This document shows, in pieces, positions 48,705 to 58,145 of a stretch of 64,000 bases of DNA. Position numbers and translations under genes: made by a program. Positions within the stretch are counted from its first letter, which is position 1. Each line of letters starts with the position of its first letter. The notes beneath the pieces are model-generated. The model did not search any database and was not told the DNA's origin. It saw nothing but the letters and a program-made list of their open reading frames with translations. Source of the stretch: DASSQJ01 sp963772645 (GTDB taxonomy: Bacteria > Actinomycetota > Actinomycetes > Actinomycetales > Dermatophilaceae); contig CAVYYD010000015.1 in the NCBI GenBank assembly GCA_963772645.1, positions 62,001 to 126,000 on the forward strand. The letters run 5' to 3'.

Positions 48705-49028
48705 TCAGGCGCGCCCGCTGCGGCGCTGGCGCGCGGTCCACGCCCGCATCCGTGCCGGGTAGCCGGTGAGGTTGACGTCGTAGACGGGCACGCCGAGGTC
48801 GCGGGCCACGGCGAAGGCCTGCGGGCGGCTGGGCAGGGCGCGGCGGGTCCACTCGCCGTCGTGGGCGATGAGCACGACCGTGGTCGAGGTGACCCGGGTG
48901 GCGGGCTCGACGTACGCCTCGACGCCCCGGCGGCTGCGGGCGAACTCCTCGAGGTGGGCGCGGGCGCTCGACAGGTCGCTGCCGTCGTGCCGGCTCGTGC
49001 GTGACCGACCGCGTCTCCACCAGGCCAT
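48705..49028 (-). CDS. Conserved hypothetical protein downstream of pepA
   Basis: A 107-residue basic protein: MAWWRRGRSRTSRHDGSDLS, SRRGVEAYVEPATRVTSTTV, VLIAHDGEWTRRALPSRPQA and a C-terminal DVNLTGYPARMRAWTARQRR. Homologues in actinobacteria are sometimes labelled oxidoreductase without evidence. I see no cofactor motif. The ATG at 49028 lies 6 nt from TATCGT. It ends 8 bp from the convergent pepA stop. Confidence 0.72.
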   Translation of the reverse strand: MAWWRRGRSRTSRHDGSDLSSARAHLEEFARSRRGVEAYVEPATRVTSTTVVLIAHDGEWTRRALPSRPQAFAVARDLGVPVYDVNLTGYPARMRAWTARQRRSGRA

Positions 49029-49034
49029 GGGACA

Positions 49035-49040
49035 ACGATA
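49035..49040 (-). promoter_or_regulatory. -10 element for the hypothetical gene at 48705-49028, leaderless start
   Basis: Reading leftward, TATCGT ends 6 nt before the ATG at 49028. The rest of 49041-49175, up to lpdA, holds no gene that I can see. Confidence 0.5.
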
Positions 49041-49175
49041 GGTGGTCGGCCCATCCGCCCCGCCTCGTCGACGTGTCACCGGCCGCCGGTGGTGACAGGA
49101 TGCAGGGCATCGCCCGCGCCCACCCGTCCCGGGGCGCCGCCGTCCCACCGCCACCGCGAGAGGAAGCCACACCGG

Positions 49176-50563
49176 ATGCCGGCCGAGGCCGAGACCACCT
49201 ACGACGTCGTCGTCCTCGGCGGAGGCAGCGGTGGCTATGCCTGCGCGCTGCGGGCGGCCGAGCTGGGACTGCTCGGTCGCGCTCGTCGAGCGCGACCTGC
49301 TCGGGGGAACCTGCCTGCACCGCGGCTGCATCCCGACCAAGGCGCTGCTCCACGCCGCCGAGGTCGCCGACGCCGCCCGCGGAGGCGGGCCGGTTCGGGG
49401 TCCGGGCGACCTTCGAGTGGATCGACATGCGCGGGGTCAACGCCTACCACGAGGCGTCGTCGGCACGGCTGCACAAGGGGCTGCAGGGGCTGGTCGCGCG
49501 CCCGCGGGGTCGAGTACGTCGAGGGCGAGGGTCGGCTCGTCGACGCCCGCACCGTCGTCGTCGGCGACCGCCGCCTCGTCGGCCGGCACGTCGTCCTCGC
49601 CACCGGCTCCTACGCCCGCACCCTGCCCGGCCTGGAGCTGGCGGTCGGGTCATGACGAGCGACGGGCGCTGCGCCTCGACGAGGTCCCGGGCCGCGTCGT
49701 CGTGCTCGGCGGCGGGGTCATCGGGGTCGAGTTCGCCTCGGTGTTCCGCTCCTTCGGCTCCGAGGTCACCGTGGTCGAGGCCCTCCCCCGCCTCGTGGCC
49801 GCCGAGGAGCCGGCCAGCTCAAGGCGCTCGAGCGCGCCTTCCGCAAGCGGGGCATCACCACCCGCACCGGCGTCCGGTTCGCCGCGGCGACGCAGTCCGG
49901 CGACGAGGTCACCGTCCGCCTCGAGGAGGGCGAGGAGCTCGAGGCCGACCTGCTCCTCGTCGCCGTCGGTCGCGGACCGGCCACCGCCGGCCTGGGCTTC
50001 GAGGAGGTCGGCGTGGCGATGGACCGCGGCTTCGTCCCCACCGACGAGCGGCTGCGCACCACCGCTCGGGGTCTTCGCCGTCGGCGACATCGTGCCCGGA
50101 CTCCAGCTCGCCCACCGCGGCTTCGCCCAAGGCATCTTCGTCGCCGAGGACGTCGGCGGGCCTCGCCCCCGCCGCCGTCGACGAGGGCGGCATCCCGCGC
50201 GTCACCTACTGCGACCCGGAGGTCGCCTCCGTGGGGCTCACCGAGGAGGCGGCCACGCGAGCGCTACGGCGACGCCGCCGTGCATCTACGAGTACAACCT
50301 CGGCGGCAACGGCAAGTCGCAGATCCTCGGCACCCAGGGCTTCGTCAAGCTGGTCGCCGCTCGCACGACGGCCCGGTCGTCGGGGTCCACATGGTCGGCT
50401 CGCGGATGGGCGAGCAGGTCGGCGAGGCCCAGCTGGTCGTCGGCTGGGAGGCCTACCCCGAGGACGTCGCCGCCGCTCGTCCACGCCCACCCCACCCAGA
50501 ACGAGGCGCTCGGCGAGGCCCACCTCGCCCTCGCGGGCAAGCCGCCTCCACGCGCACAACTAG
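49176..50563 (+). pseudogene. lpdA: Dihydrolipoyl dehydrogenase, about twelve frameshifts
   Basis: The FAD-dependent E3 enzyme of the 2-oxoacid dehydrogenase and glycine cleavage complexes. Pieces in all three frames join into a full-length protein: TYDVVVLGGGSGGYACALRA (FAD loop), GGTCLHRGCIPTKALLHAAE (redox disulfide), VVLATGSYARTLPGLEL, GRVVVLGGGVIGVEFASVFR (NAD loop), GVFAVGDIVPGLQLAHRGFA and VHAHPTQNEALGEAHLALAG (catalytic His-Glu). Single-base changes fall near 49271, 49381, 49502, 49644, 49819, 50063, 50160, 50257, 50283, 50363, 50474 and 50545. Most look like extra bases. No codon information is otherwise lost, so these are almost certainly errors in the sequence. Confidence 0.9.
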
Positions 50564-50600
50564 AGTGATGACCGCCACCGCCCCGAAGGAGAGCGCCCTC

Positions 50601-52510
50601 ATGTCCGAACGCGTGACAGATGCCGGCCCTCGGTGAGTCCGTCACCGAAGGCACCGTCACCCGCTGGCTCAAGAGCGTCGGCGACGAGGTCGCGGTCGAC
50701 GAGCCCCTGCTCGAGGTCTCCACCGACAAGGTCGACACCGAGATCCCCTCGCCGGTCGCCGGGACCCTCCAGGAGATCCTCGTCCAGGAGGACGACACGG
50801 TGCCGGTGGGCGCCGACCTCGCCGTGATCGGTGACGGCGCCGCCGCCAGGGCGGCGGCTCCGGTGGCGAGCAGGCGTCCGACACGCGAGCGAGGGCGAGG
50901 TCGCAGGCCGAGGCCCCGGCTCCGAGCCCGAGCCCGAGCCCGAGCCGGCGCCGAGGACGCCAGGCCCGACGAGCGCCCTGCGACGAGCGGCCGGCGAGCC
51001 CAGCGCGGCGTCCGAGCGGAGTCCGGCGGTCGGCGAGCAGCCGTCGGCCGGTGGATCGGGCGAGGGCCAGACCGTGCTGATGCCGGCGCTCGGCGAGTCG
51101 GTCACCGAGGGCACGGTGACCCGCTGGCTCAAGCCGGAGGGCGACGACGGTCGAGGTGGACGAGCCGCTGCTGGAGGTCTCGACCGACAAGGTGGACACC
51201 GAGATCCCGTCGCCGGTCGCCGGCACCCTGACCCAGATCCTCGTCCAGGAGGACGAGACGGTCCCCGTCGGCGGCGACCTCGCGGTCATCGGCGGGCGCG
51301 GCGGCTCCGGCGTCACTCCGGCCCCGCGCGCCGAGGAGCAGTCCCAGCCCGAGCCGGAGCCCGAGCCGCGAGCCGCGAGCCCGAGCCGGAGCCCGAACCC
51401 GAGCCCGCACCGGCCGAGCCCGCGGCCGCACCCAGGAGGCGCCGCCGCAGGCGAAGCCCGACAGGCGGCCGCCGCAGGCCGACGAGCGCGCCGGCTCCCG
51501 CGACCGGCGGCTCCACCGCCCCGACGCCGCGCCAGCTCCGACGACGGACGCTCGGCGTACGTCACCCCGCTGGTGCGCAAGCTCGCCGCCGACGCACGGC
51601 ATCGACCTCGCCGACGTTGACGGGCACCGGCATCGGCGGCCGGATCCGCAAGCAGGACGTCCTCGCGGCGGCCGAGGCCAAGAAGCAGCGCCGAGGCGCC
51701 CGCCGCGGCAGCCGGCCGCGACCGCAGCCCGCCGCGCCCGCGGCGGCCGCTCCGGCCGCCCCGGCCGGGCTGCCGAGGCCGACGCGTCGAAGCGGGGCAC
51801 GACCGCAGCCGATGTCGCGGCTGCGCAAGATCATCGCCCAGCCGGATGGTCGAGTCGCTGCAGGTCTCGGCCCAGCTGACGACCGTCGTCGAGGTGGACG
51901 TGACCCGGATCGCCCGGTTGCGCGACCGCGCCAAGGGCGACTTCGCCAAGCGCGAGGGCACCAAGCTCAGCTTCCTGCCGTTCTTCGCGCTGGCGGCCGT
52001 CGAGGCACTCAAGGGCCACCCGATGGTCAACGCGAGCATCGAGGCGACCAGATCGATCTACCACGGGGCCGAGCACCTCGGCATCGCGGTCGACACCGAG
52101 AAGGGGCTGATCGTCCCGGTCATCAAGAACGCCGGCGACCTCAACATCGCCGGCCTGGCCCGCGGCATCGCCGACCTCGCCGAGCGCACCCGCAGCAACA
52201 AGATCATGCCCGACGACCTGGCCGGTGGCACCTTCACGATCACCAACACCGGCTCACGAGGGGCGCTGTTCGACACCCCGATCATCAACCAGCCGCAGGT
52301 CGCGATCCTCGGCACCGGTGCCGTCGTCCGGCGCCCCGTCGTCGTCGACGGCGGAGGACGGCGGCGAGACGCATCGCCATCCGCTCGATGGTCTACCTCG
52401 CCCTGACCTACGACCACCGGATCGTCGACGGGGCCGACGCCGCCCGCTTCCTCGGTGCGATGAAGCAGCGCCTCGAGGAGGGCGCGTTCGAGGCCGACCT
52501 CGGTCTCTGA
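50601..52510 (+). pseudogene. sucB: 2-oxoacid dehydrogenase E2 (dihydrolipoamide acyltransferase), many frameshifts
   Basis: The E2 core of the pyruvate or 2-oxoglutarate dehydrogenase complex. Two lipoyl domains (50620-50832 and 51080-51297) each show MPALGESVTEGTVTRWLK and the lipoylated lysine in EVSTDKVDTEIPSPVAG, joined by Glu-Pro-rich linkers. A subunit-binding domain follows (AYVTPLVRKLAADA, TGTGIGGRIRKQDVLAAAEA) near 51556-51685, and then a catalytic domain with VAVDTEKGLIVPVIKNAGDL, GGTFTITNTGSRGALFDTPI and LTYDHRIVDGADAARFLGAM. At least eight single-base shifts interrupt it. By position it matches M. tuberculosis DlaT (Rv2215), which serves both complexes. It starts 38 bp after lpdA. 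Confidence 0.9.
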
Positions 52511-52518
52511 CGCGTTCG

Positions 52519-53466
52519 ATGAGGGGTCGCCCTCACCGGCTCGTCCGGTCTCATCGGGACCGCCCTCGTCGCCGCGCTCCGCGAGCGCGGCGACGAGGTC
52601 GTCCGGCTCGTCCGTCGGCCGCCGCGCGGCGACGACGAGACGCAGTGGGACCCGTCGAGCCGACACCTCGACCCGGCGGTGCTCGAGGGCGTCGACGCGG
52701 TCGTCAACCTCGCCGGCGCGGGCATCGGCAGCCACCGCTGGACCCCGTCGTACAAGCACGAGCTCCTGGCCTCGAGGGTGGACTCGACGCACGCGGTCGC
52801 GACCGCGATCGCGGCGTCCGGCCGCCCGGTCCGCCTGGTCAGCGGGTCCGCCGTCGGGGTCTACGGCGACCGTGGCGACGAGGAGCTCACCGAGGCCAGC
52901 CCTCCGGGGGCCGGCTTCCTCGCCGACGTCGTCCTCGCCTGGGAGGCGGCCGCGCAGCCCGCCGTCGAGGCCGGGGCCCCGGTCGCGTTCGCCCGCACCG
53001 GCATCGTCCTGGCCCCCCCGGGGACGCGCCCGGGCCGTTGCTGCGGTTCGACCGCTCCGGCATCCCGGTCGCGACCGAGGGCGGTGCCGCCGGACCGTTG
53101 CTGCGCCTGGCCCGGCTCGGGCTCGCCGGGCCGCTCGGCTCCGGGCGGCAGTTCTGGCCCTGGCTCACCCTCCGCGACGAGGTGGGCGCCCTGCTCCACC
53201 TGCTCGACCGCCCGCAGGTGGCCGGCCCGGTCAACCTCGTCGGCCCGCGGCCCTCCCGGCAGCGGGAGGTCGCCAGCGCGCTCGCCGGCGCACTCGGCCG
53301 TCCGGCCCTGCTGCCGGCCCCGGGCTTCGCCGTCCGGGCGGTCCTCGGCGAGTTCGCCTCCGACATCCTCGGCAGCCAGCGGGTCGTCGGCGACGTGCTC
53401 GTCGACAGCGGCTACCGGCACGAGGACGTCGACCTCGAGGCCGCGGCCCGCTGGGTCGTCGGCTGA
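52519..53466 (+). pseudogene. TIGR01777 family NAD(P)-dependent epimerase-like protein, two frameshifts
   Basis: An SDR-fold protein. After MR and an extra base near 52525 it reads VALTGSSGLIGTALVAALRE (nucleotide loop), then VNLAGAGIGSHRWTPSYKHE and SGSAVGVYGDRGDEELTEAS. A run of seven C near 53020 shifts the frame, which continues as GPLGSGRQFWPWLTLRDEVG and ends HEDVDLEAAARWVVG. This is the YfcH/TIGR01777 family (Rv2216-like), whose substrate is unknown. It sits 8 bp after sucB, so cotranscription is likely, and at the end of the error-rich stretch. Confidence 0.82.
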
Positions 53467-53473
53467 CCCCGGC

Positions 53474-55009
53474 TCACCCCGGCGACCGGATGCCGGTGAG
53501 CCGCCAGCCACCGGCGGTCCAGCGCAGGTCGACGAGCACCTCCTCCCCGGGCGTCGGGGGGCGCCCCGCACGCTCCCCCGCACCGACGACCTGGTAGCCA
53601 CTGGTACCCAGGCGTGCCGCCAGCACCGCCTGCCCGTCGTCGCCCGAGACGGTGCGCGCCCTCCGCACCGCATAGCCCAGGCCCTCGTAGCGCAGGCCGC
53701 CCCGGCGCAGCTCGGCCAGGGCGGCGGCGTCCCGAGCCATGAGCAGCGACCCCTCCGCCTCCGCGGCGGCCAGCAGCGCGGGGTCGGCGGCCCGCCAGGC
53801 TGCTGCTCGCGCCGCGGCGAGGGCCTCGAGGAGCCTGCCGGGCGCCTCCCGAGGCGAGGACCGGTCGTGGACGACCCCGGCCTTCCCGCCGGCCGCCGTG
53901 CGTGGAGCCACCCGCCCCGCGACCGGTGCGGCCGCCGACGGCGCGGTCGGTACGGCCCGGCTCGCCCCCCGGTCGCCCACGCGGTTCCCCACCCCGGCCC
54001 CGGCCACGACCAGCCCGCCGGCCAGCAGCGCCAGCACGACCGCCAGCCCGGTGAGCACGCGTCGTCGCACCGGCGCCGTCATCCGCCGAGCCGGCCCCCG
54101 GTGGCGCGCCCCGGTATGCCGCCCCCTCCGCCGCGGCACCTCCGGGGTGCCCGAGCCGTCGGCCGCGGCCCGCAGCCGGTAGGTGACGGCGCTGACCTCG
54201 TCCTCGCCCCGGACCAGGTGCAGCGGGACGGGCTCGGCGGCGTCGAACAGCGCGCAGGCGAGCTCGTCGGCGGCCGGCCGGTCCTGCGGGTGCGGCCCGA
54301 CCGCCGGGGAGACGACCTCGACGAGCCGGGCCGCGGCCGGCCCCGCCCGGGACACCTCCGCCAGGCCGGGCCGCAGCCCGGGCGCCCCCGGTGGCGCTCC
54401 GCTCAGGCACAGCCACGCGAGGGCCCCGAGGGCGTAGACGTCGGACGCCGGGGACGGCTCGTCGCCCATCAGCACCTCGGGGGCCAGGTACCCCTCGGTG
54501 CCCCAGACCGCCACCGGCTCGTCCCCGACGACACGGCCCAGCCCGAGGTCGGCGAGCACCGGTCGGCCGTCGAGGTCGAGCAGGACGTTGCCCGGCGAGA
54601 CGTCGCCGTGGACCACCCCCGCGCCGTGCAGCCGGCCGAGCGCTCCCGCCAGCGGCGCGAGGACGGTGACGACCTCACCCGGGGTGAGGTGGCCCCGGGC
54701 CCGGACCAGCGCGCCCAGGTCCCCGCCCCGCAGCAACGGCATGACGAGCGCCACCCGCCCGTCGGCGAGCGGCAGGCAGGCCTGAACCCCCAGGACGTGG
54801 TCGGCGGCGACCGCCGCTGCCAGCGACGCCTCGCGCATCGCGGCCTCGACCGAGTCGGGGTCGGCGCGCGCCACCTTGACCGCCACCCGCCGCCCGTCCG
54901 CCTCGCGCACCGCCTCCCAGACCTCGCTGGTGCCACCCCGGGCGAGCACCCGGCCCAGCTCGACCCCGGGCACGACCGGTGCCCTCGCGACCTCCCCGGT
55001 GACCGTCAT
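53474..55009 (-). CDS. Protein kinase-like membrane protein with variant catalytic motifs
   Basis: A 511-residue protein. The kinase-like domain (15-270) has LGRVLARGGTSEVWEAVREA, the lysine in RRVAVKVARAD, and ALVMPLLRGGDLGALVRARG. The catalytic loop is GVVHGDVSPGNVLLD (HGD in place of HRD) and the metal motif is VLADLGLGRVVG (DLG in place of DFG). The key Lys, Asp, Asn and Asp remain, so activity is possible. A linker leads to one membrane span (VLTGLAVVLALLAGGLVVAG) and an extracellular alpha/beta domain ending WTAGGWRLTGIRS. There is no PASTA repeat. What the outer domain binds is unknown. Confidence 0.85.
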   Translation of the reverse strand: MTVTGEVARAPVVPGVELGRVLARGGTSEVWEAVREADGRRVAVKVARADPDSVEAAMREASLAAAVAADHVLGVQACLPLADGRVALVMPLLRGGDLGALVRARGHLTPGEVVTVLAPLAGALGRLHGAGVVHGDVSPGNVLLDLDGRPVLADLGLGRVVGDEPVAVWGTEGYLAPEVLMGDEPSPASDVYALGALAWLCLSGAPPGAPGLRPGLAEVSRAGPAAARLVEVVSPAVGPHPQDRPAADELACALFDAAEPVPLHLVRGEDEVSAVTYRLRAAADGSGTPEVPRRRGRHTGARHRGPARRMTAPVRRRVLTGLAVVLALLAGGLVVAGAGVGNRVGDRGASRAVPTAPSAAAPVAGRVAPRTAAGGKAGVVHDRSSPREAPGRLLEALAAARAAAWRAADPALLAAAEAEGSLLMARDAAALAELRRGGLRYEGLGYAVRRARTVSGDDGQAVLAARLGTSGYQVVGAGERAGRPPTPGEEVLVDLRWTAGGWRLTGIRSPG

Positions 55010-55063
55010 CCCCCCACTGTGCCGGGCTCGGCCGTCCCCACCGCCGAGTTCTCCACAGCCCTC

Positions 55064-55069
55064 TAGGGT
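55064..55069 (+). promoter_or_regulatory. -10 element for the S51 peptidase gene, leaderless start
   Basis: TAGGGT ends 6 nt before the GTG at 55076. Confidence 0.5.
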
Positions 55070-55075
55070 GGGACG

Positions 55076-55810
55076 GTGCCCGCCGACCAGCCCACGATCC
55101 TCGCCACCTCGGGTGGCTACCGGATGGGAGAACGGACCCGCCTCGAGTTCGACGCCCTCGTCCACCACGCGGTCGAGCTCTCCGGCGCCCACGGCCGCCG
55201 TCCCCGGGTGACCTTCGTCGGGACCGCCTCCGGCGACCAGCGGTGGTTCTCCTACGAGGCCCTCGAGGCGGGCCGTCTCGCCGGGTTCGAGGTCACGGTG
55301 CTCGACCTGTTCCCGATGCCGAACCTGCCCGACGTCCCGGGCCACCTGCTCGAGCAGGACGTCGTCTGGGTCAACGGCGGGTCGGTCGCCAACCTCCTGG
55401 CGGTCTGGGACGTCCACCGGCTGCGGCCCGCGATGCGCGCCGCGTGGGAGGCCGGCGTCGTCCTCTCGGGTGTCTCGGCCGGCTCCATCTGCTGGTACCT
55501 GGGCGGCACGACCGACTCCTTCGGCCCCGAGCTGCGCGCGGTCACCAACGGCCTGGGCCTGCTCCCCTACGGCAACGGGGTGCACTACGACTCCGAGGCC
55601 CGGCGCCGACCGCTGGTCCACGCACTCGTCGCCGACGGCACCCTGCCGCAGACCCACTGCACCGACGACGGGGTCGGCCTCGTCTACCACGGCACCCGGC
55701 TCGTCGAGGCGGTCGCGGAGACGGACGGCAAGGGGGCCTACGTCGTGACCCGCGCCGCGGACGGGGCGCACGAGGAACGGGTCGAGCCGCGCCGCCTCCC
55801 CTCCCCCTGA
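55076..55810 (+). CDS. S51 family peptidase E-like protein
   Basis: A 244-residue serine peptidase-like protein of the PepE/cyanophycinase fold: LATSGGYRMGERTRLEFDAL, VTFVGTASGDQRWFSYEALE, VVWVNGGSVANLLAVWDVHR and the nucleophile turn VLSGVSAGSICWYLGGTTDS. PepE proper cuts Asp-X dipeptides. The substrate range here is open. It is divergent from the kinase-like gene and has a leaderless-type start. Confidence 0.9.
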   Translation: MPADQPTILATSGGYRMGERTRLEFDALVHHAVELSGAHGRRPRVTFVGTASGDQRWFSYEALEAGRLAGFEVTVLDLFPMPNLPDVPGHLLEQDVVWVNGGSVANLLAVWDVHRLRPAMRAAWEAGVVLSGVSAGSICWYLGGTTDSFGPELRAVTNGLGLLPYGNGVHYDSEARRRPLVHALVADGTLPQTHCTDDGVGLVYHGTRLVEAVAETDGKGAYVVTRAADGAHEERVEPRRLPSP

Positions 55811-55821
55811 GCCGAGCCCGA

Positions 55822-58077
55822 TCAGGCGGGCGGGTGGGTCCCGGCGGCGTGCCGGCCCGGGCCCGAGGCGCCGCCGTCGGCGACGAGGCGTGCCGGGCGC
55901 CACACCCGGGGCCCGATGTCGTAGGCGGCCGCTGGGACCAGCAGCGAGCGGACGACGAACGTGTCGAGGAGCACGCCGAAGGCGACGATGAAGGCGATCT
56001 GCACGAGGAAGGTCAGGGGGAGCACCGCCAGGGCCGAGAAGGTGGCGGCCAGCACGATCCCGGCGCTCGTGATCACCCCGCCGGTGACCGCGAGGCCCAC
56101 GAGGATGCCGGGGCGGGTCCCGCGCACCGTGGACTCCTCCCGCACCCTGGTCATCAGGAAGATCGAGTAGTCGATCCCGAGGGCCACGAGGAAGACGAAG
56201 CCGTAGAGCGGGATCGCCGGGTCGCCGCCGTCGAAGCCGAAGACGTGGTCGAAGACGAGCGCCGAGATGCCGATGGTCGCCCCGAAGGAGACGACGTTGG
56301 CGGCGACGAGCAGCAGCGGGGCGACGAGCGAGCGCAGGAGCAGCGCGAGGACGACGAAGATGACGAGCAGGATCGTCGGGACGATGACCTTGAGGTCGCG
56401 CGAGCTGGCCTGCAGGACGTCGAGGCTGGTCGCCGACTGGCCGCCGACGAGGGCGTCCGGGCTCACCGCGTCCAGGTCGGAGCGCAGCCGCTGGACGGTG
56501 TCCTCGGCCGCCTGGCTGTCCGACGCCGCCTTGGTCGTCGCCTGGACCAGCACCTTTCCGTCGACCACCTTCGGCGGGACCGGCGGCCGGCCGGGCTGCG
56601 GCGGGGACTGGCCGATGAAGGCGCTGGCGACCCCCGGGTCCTTCGAGACGACCGCGAGGGCGGCGTCGGCGTCCCCCTCGGGGACGACGACCTGGACCGG
56701 GCGCGCGGCCCCTGCGGCGAAGTGCTCCCCGAGCACCCGCTGCGCGCTGATCGAGTCGGTGTCGGAGAGGAAGGTCTCCTCGATGGTGGCGCCACTGGCC
56801 TTGAAGGTCGGCACGAACGCGGCGGCCGCGAGGAGGAGGACGAGGGTGAGGACCCAGGTCCGGCGCGGGCGGCGCCCGACGAGCCCGGCGACCCGCCCCC
56901 AGAGGCCCCGGGTGCCGACGACGTCCTCGGCGTGCACGTGGTCGAGCTTGGGCGGGAAGGGCCAGAACGCCTTGCGTCCGAAGAGGAGCAGCACGGCCGG
57001 GAGGAAGGTGAGCGAGGCCAGGAGCGCACCGGCGATGCCGAGCGCTCCGACCGGTCCGAGCCCGGAGGTGCTCCGCAGCTGGGCGAGGAGCAGGCAGAGC
57101 AGCCCGAGGATGACGGTGGCCGCCGAGGCGGCGATCGGCTCGACGGCGCGGCGCCACGCCGTCGTGAGCGCCACCCACGAGCTGGCCTCGTCGTGCAGCG
57201 CCTCCTTGAACCGGCTGACGAGGAGCAGCGCGTAGTCGGTGGCCGCCCCGACGACGAGGATGAAGAGGATGCCCTGGGACTGGCCGGAGAGCGTGATGAC
57301 GTCGTCGACGGCGAGCTGGTAGACGACGAGCGAGGCCGCGCTCAGGCCGAAGACGGCGCTGAGGAGCACCGCGAAGGGCAGGATCGGGCTGCGGTAGACG
57401 ATGAGCAGGATGACGAGGACGACGAGCAGCGCGACCCCGAGGAGGATGCCGTCGATGCCGGCGAAGGCCTCGGCGAAGTCGGCGATGAGGCCCGCCGGTC
57501 CGCCGACGTGGCCGGTGAGCCCGGCCGGCTGCAGGCTGGCGCCGATCCGGTCCCGCAGGGCGGCGGCTCCCTCGGCGAGTGCGGTCGTGTCGCCCCGGGC
57601 CTCGGTGCCCGTCGTCGCGTCGAGCGGCACGGTGAGCAGCACCGCCTTGCCGTCCTGGGAGGGGATCGGTGTCGGCGGCGTACTCGAGGTCAGGTAGTCG
57701 CCGAGGGTGGCACCGGAGCCCAGGGCCGGCAGGGGGAGGTCGGGCACGGCGTCGGCGAACGTGGCGACGGCCTGCAGGTCGGCGGGGGTGAGGGCGGCAC
57801 CGTCGGTGCGGTCGACGACGACGAGGTAGGGCAGGGTGTTGCTGTCGGTGAGCTTCTCGACGGCCTGGCTGACGAGGGTGGACTCCGCGTTCTTCGGCAG
57901 GAAGGTGGCGTTGTCGTTGGACTGGACTCCGGAGAGCTTTCCCTGCGCCGAGCCGCCGAGCCCCCCGACGACGAGCCAGGCGATGAGGACGAGCACCGCC
58001 CCCCAGATGACCTTCCGGGGGCGTCGGGCCCGCTGGCGGCTGTCCGCGGGGGCTGCGTCGTCCGGCGCGTCGGTCAT
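55822..58077 (-). CDS. MMPL family RND transporter
   Basis: A 751-residue transporter with two repeats of one plus five membrane segments and two extracellular domains. Segment motifs include QGILFILVVGAATDYALLLV and FVFLVALGIDYSIFLMTRVR, which hold the Asp-Tyr pairs of the proton relay, and SLTFLPAVLLLFGRKAFWPF. MMPL proteins export lipids, lipopeptides or drugs. There is no lipid synthesis cluster beside it, so the cargo is unknown. The ATG at 58077 is 6 nt from TACGCT. Confidence 0.92.
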   Translation of the reverse strand: MTDAPDDAAPADSRQRARRPRKVIWGAVLVLIAWLVVGGLGGSAQGKLSGVQSNDNATFLPKNAESTLVSQAVEKLTDSNTLPYLVVVDRTDGAALTPADLQAVATFADAVPDLPLPALGSGATLGDYLTSSTPPTPIPSQDGKAVLLTVPLDATTGTEARGDTTALAEGAAALRDRIGASLQPAGLTGHVGGPAGLIADFAEAFAGIDGILLGVALLVVLVILLIVYRSPILPFAVLLSAVFGLSAASLVVYQLAVDDVITLSGQSQGILFILVVGAATDYALLLVSRFKEALHDEASSWVALTTAWRRAVEPIAASAATVILGLLCLLLAQLRSTSGLGPVGALGIAGALLASLTFLPAVLLLFGRKAFWPFPPKLDHVHAEDVVGTRGLWGRVAGLVGRRPRRTWVLTLVLLLAAAAFVPTFKASGATIEETFLSDTDSISAQRVLGEHFAAGAARPVQVVVPEGDADAALAVVSKDPGVASAFIGQSPPQPGRPPVPPKVVDGKVLVQATTKAASDSQAAEDTVQRLRSDLDAVSPDALVGGQSATSLDVLQASSRDLKVIVPTILLVIFVVLALLLRSLVAPLLLVAANVVSFGATIGISALVFDHVFGFDGGDPAIPLYGFVFLVALGIDYSIFLMTRVREESTVRGTRPGILVGLAVTGGVITSAGIVLAATFSALAVLPLTFLVQIAFIVAFGVLLDTFVVRSLLVPAAAYDIGPRVWRPARLVADGGASGPGRHAAGTHPPA

Positions 58078-58083
58078 GCCCCG

Positions 58084-58089
58084 AGCGTA
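58084..58089 (-). promoter_or_regulatory. -10 element for the MMPL gene, leaderless start
   Basis: Reading leftward, TACGCT ends 6 nt before the ATG at 58077. It is divergent from the lipB promoter 45 bp away. Confidence 0.55.
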
Positions 58090-58133
58090 GAGGGCGGGTC
58101 GGGCGGTGCGCCGGGGTGTCGAGGGATGCGGCG

Positions 58134-58139
58134 TACGGT
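58134..58139 (+). promoter_or_regulatory. -10 element for lipB, leaderless start
   Basis: TACGGT ends 6 nt before the ATG at 58146. Confidence 0.55.
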
Positions 58140-58145
58140 GGGCCC

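Noticed and set aside
49270..50545. Programmed frameshifting or a fast-evolving shuffled gene in lpdA.
   Set aside because: The shifts go both ways, fall at unrelated sequences with no slippery site or downstream structure, and restore exactly one conserved enzyme.
50620..51297. A recent tandem duplication of the sucB lipoyl domain.
   Set aside because: The two domains are nearly the same in protein but differ at many third codon positions, so the duplication is old and normal for this enzyme family.
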